Below, in pieces: positions 63,550-64,000 of a stretch of DNA of 64,000 nt. The position numbers and the translations under genes were made by a program. The first letter of the stretch is position 1; every line of letters starts with the position of its first letter. This stretch comes from Polaribacter porphyrae. Lineage in GTDB: Bacteria; Bacteroidota; Bacteroidia; Flavobacteriales; Flavobacteriaceae. The stretch spans positions 1,661,456-1,725,455 of the forward strand of contig NZ_MSCN01000001.1 of NCBI RefSeq assembly GCF_002954685.1, in the 5' to 3' direction. Below the pieces are notes generated by a model that made no database searches, was not told where the DNA came from, and saw nothing but the letters and a program-made list of their open reading frames with translations.

Positions 63550-63565
63550 AATTTTTCATTTTTAT

Positions 63566-64000
63566 CTATTTTTTCTGAAACAGATGAACATCTCTCTGTG
63601 GAAATGGAATGGAAATATTATTTTCTCTAAAAGCTTTATCTATAGCAAAACGCAAATCACTTTGCACAAACCTAGTTTCAAAACTGTTATTTAATGAAAA
63701 AACCAATTTAAAATTCAATGAACTGTCTGCAAAATCTGAAAATAATACAGTAGGTTCAGGAATTTTTAAAATCTTCTCGTGCTTTTTAGCTTGCTCTAAT
63801 AATGTTTTTTTTACCAACTCAACATCACTTCCATATGCAACTCCAACATTTACAGATTCTCTTGTTTCTGTTCCGTTTTCTGTCCAATTAAAAAGAATAT
63901 TTGTTAAATATAGATGATTTGGAATTACCAAAACTTTATTATCTATAGTTACAGCTCTTGTGGTTCTTAAACGAATGTCTAAAACACGACCAACTTTGCC
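63566..64000 (-). CDS. Mechanosensitive ion channel (MscS) C-terminal part, partial
   Basis: About 144 codons run in frame from base 64000 to a stop at 63566, entering the window mid-gene. The start GKVGRVLDIRLRTTRAVTID followed by NKVLVIPNHLYLTN is the MscS beta domain sequence (conserved VLVIPN). The C-terminal alpha/beta domain follows (ESVNVGVAYGSDVELVKKTL). MscS channels open under membrane tension and release osmolytes. The pore helix lies outside the window. Confidence 0.88.
   Translation of the reverse strand, partial: GKVGRVLDIRLRTTRAVTIDNKVLVIPNHLYLTNILFNWTENGTETRESVNVGVAYGSDVELVKKTLLEQAKKHEKILKIPEPTVLFSDFADSSLNFKLVFSLNNSFETRFVQSDLRFAIDKAFRENNISIPFPQRDVHLFQKK

Overview
The window is AT-rich DNA from a marine-type member of the Bacteroidetes, most likely a Flavobacteriaceae such as Polaribacter, Tenacibaculum or a relative. 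Evidence: TAnnTTTG promoter boxes with no Shine-Dalgarno sequences, frequent TTG starts, a fused alpha/beta 2-oxoacid dehydrogenase E1, a very long LepB with an N-terminal membrane extension, the parA-parB-DUF5683-dapB-lepB-wbqC gene order, and lineage families such as DUF4834, DUF6122, DUF6268 and DUF2851. I see no rRNA, tRNA, CRISPR array, transposase or prophage. No gene-free stretch exceeds 300 bases.

Layout. 1-5,064 (minus): acyl-CoA dehydrogenase fragment, HhH protein, Na+/alanine symporter, dTDP-rhamnose reductase-like SDR, K+ channel and PspC-like protein. 5,168-14,367 (plus): uvrA, a LOG-family protein, an inactivated M1-peptidase-like protein with a probable outer-membrane barrel, and the E1 enzyme. 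14,383-20,676 (minus): an NrtR-controlled NAD/ADP-ribose operon. 20,789-26,741: metzincin, DUF2851, nitroreductase and pepD. 26,889-33,355 (plus): parAB, DUF5683, dapB, lepB, wbqC, a Crp/Fnr regulator and DUF6122. 33,350-41,407 (minus): cell-surface glycan genes (flippase, two glycosyltransferases, kinase-like protein, methyltransferase, YfhO) and DUF4834. 41,582-47,753 (plus): mixed housekeeping genes (rsmE, SBF transporter, acyltransferase). 47,854-54,023 (minus): GH3/beta-lactamase fusion, exonuclease, PPK2. 54,148-57,030 (plus): flavodoxin, methyltransferase, a 53-aa Lys-rich protein, SGNH hydrolase and cupin. 57,089-60,916: thioredoxin, peroxiredoxin and divergent katG (oxidative defence). 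60,949-64,000 (minus): a membrane protein, an NtrC-type regulator without DNA-binding domain, an outer-membrane protein and a partial MscS channel.

The most interesting region is 14,383-20,676. A Nudix-type NrtR regulator is followed by a nicotinamide phosphoribosyltransferase homologue, an unrecognised 329-aa protein, a short divergent PRPP-synthetase homologue, two macro-domain proteins of different subtypes, the RNA 2'-phosphotransferase KptA and a metallophosphoesterase. Every recognised member makes, cleaves, senses or could consume ADP-ribose or NAD. The PRPP-synthetase plus Nampt pair is also the signature of the phage NAD+ reconstitution pathway NARP1 (ADP-ribose to ADP-ribose-pyrophosphate to NAD+). 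I propose that the operon collects ADP-ribose from RNA repair and deacylation and turns it back into NAD+. A repeated dyad, TGTGT-N7-ACACA, occurs at both the nadV and nrtR promoters and overlaps both -7 boxes; it is the candidate NrtR operator.
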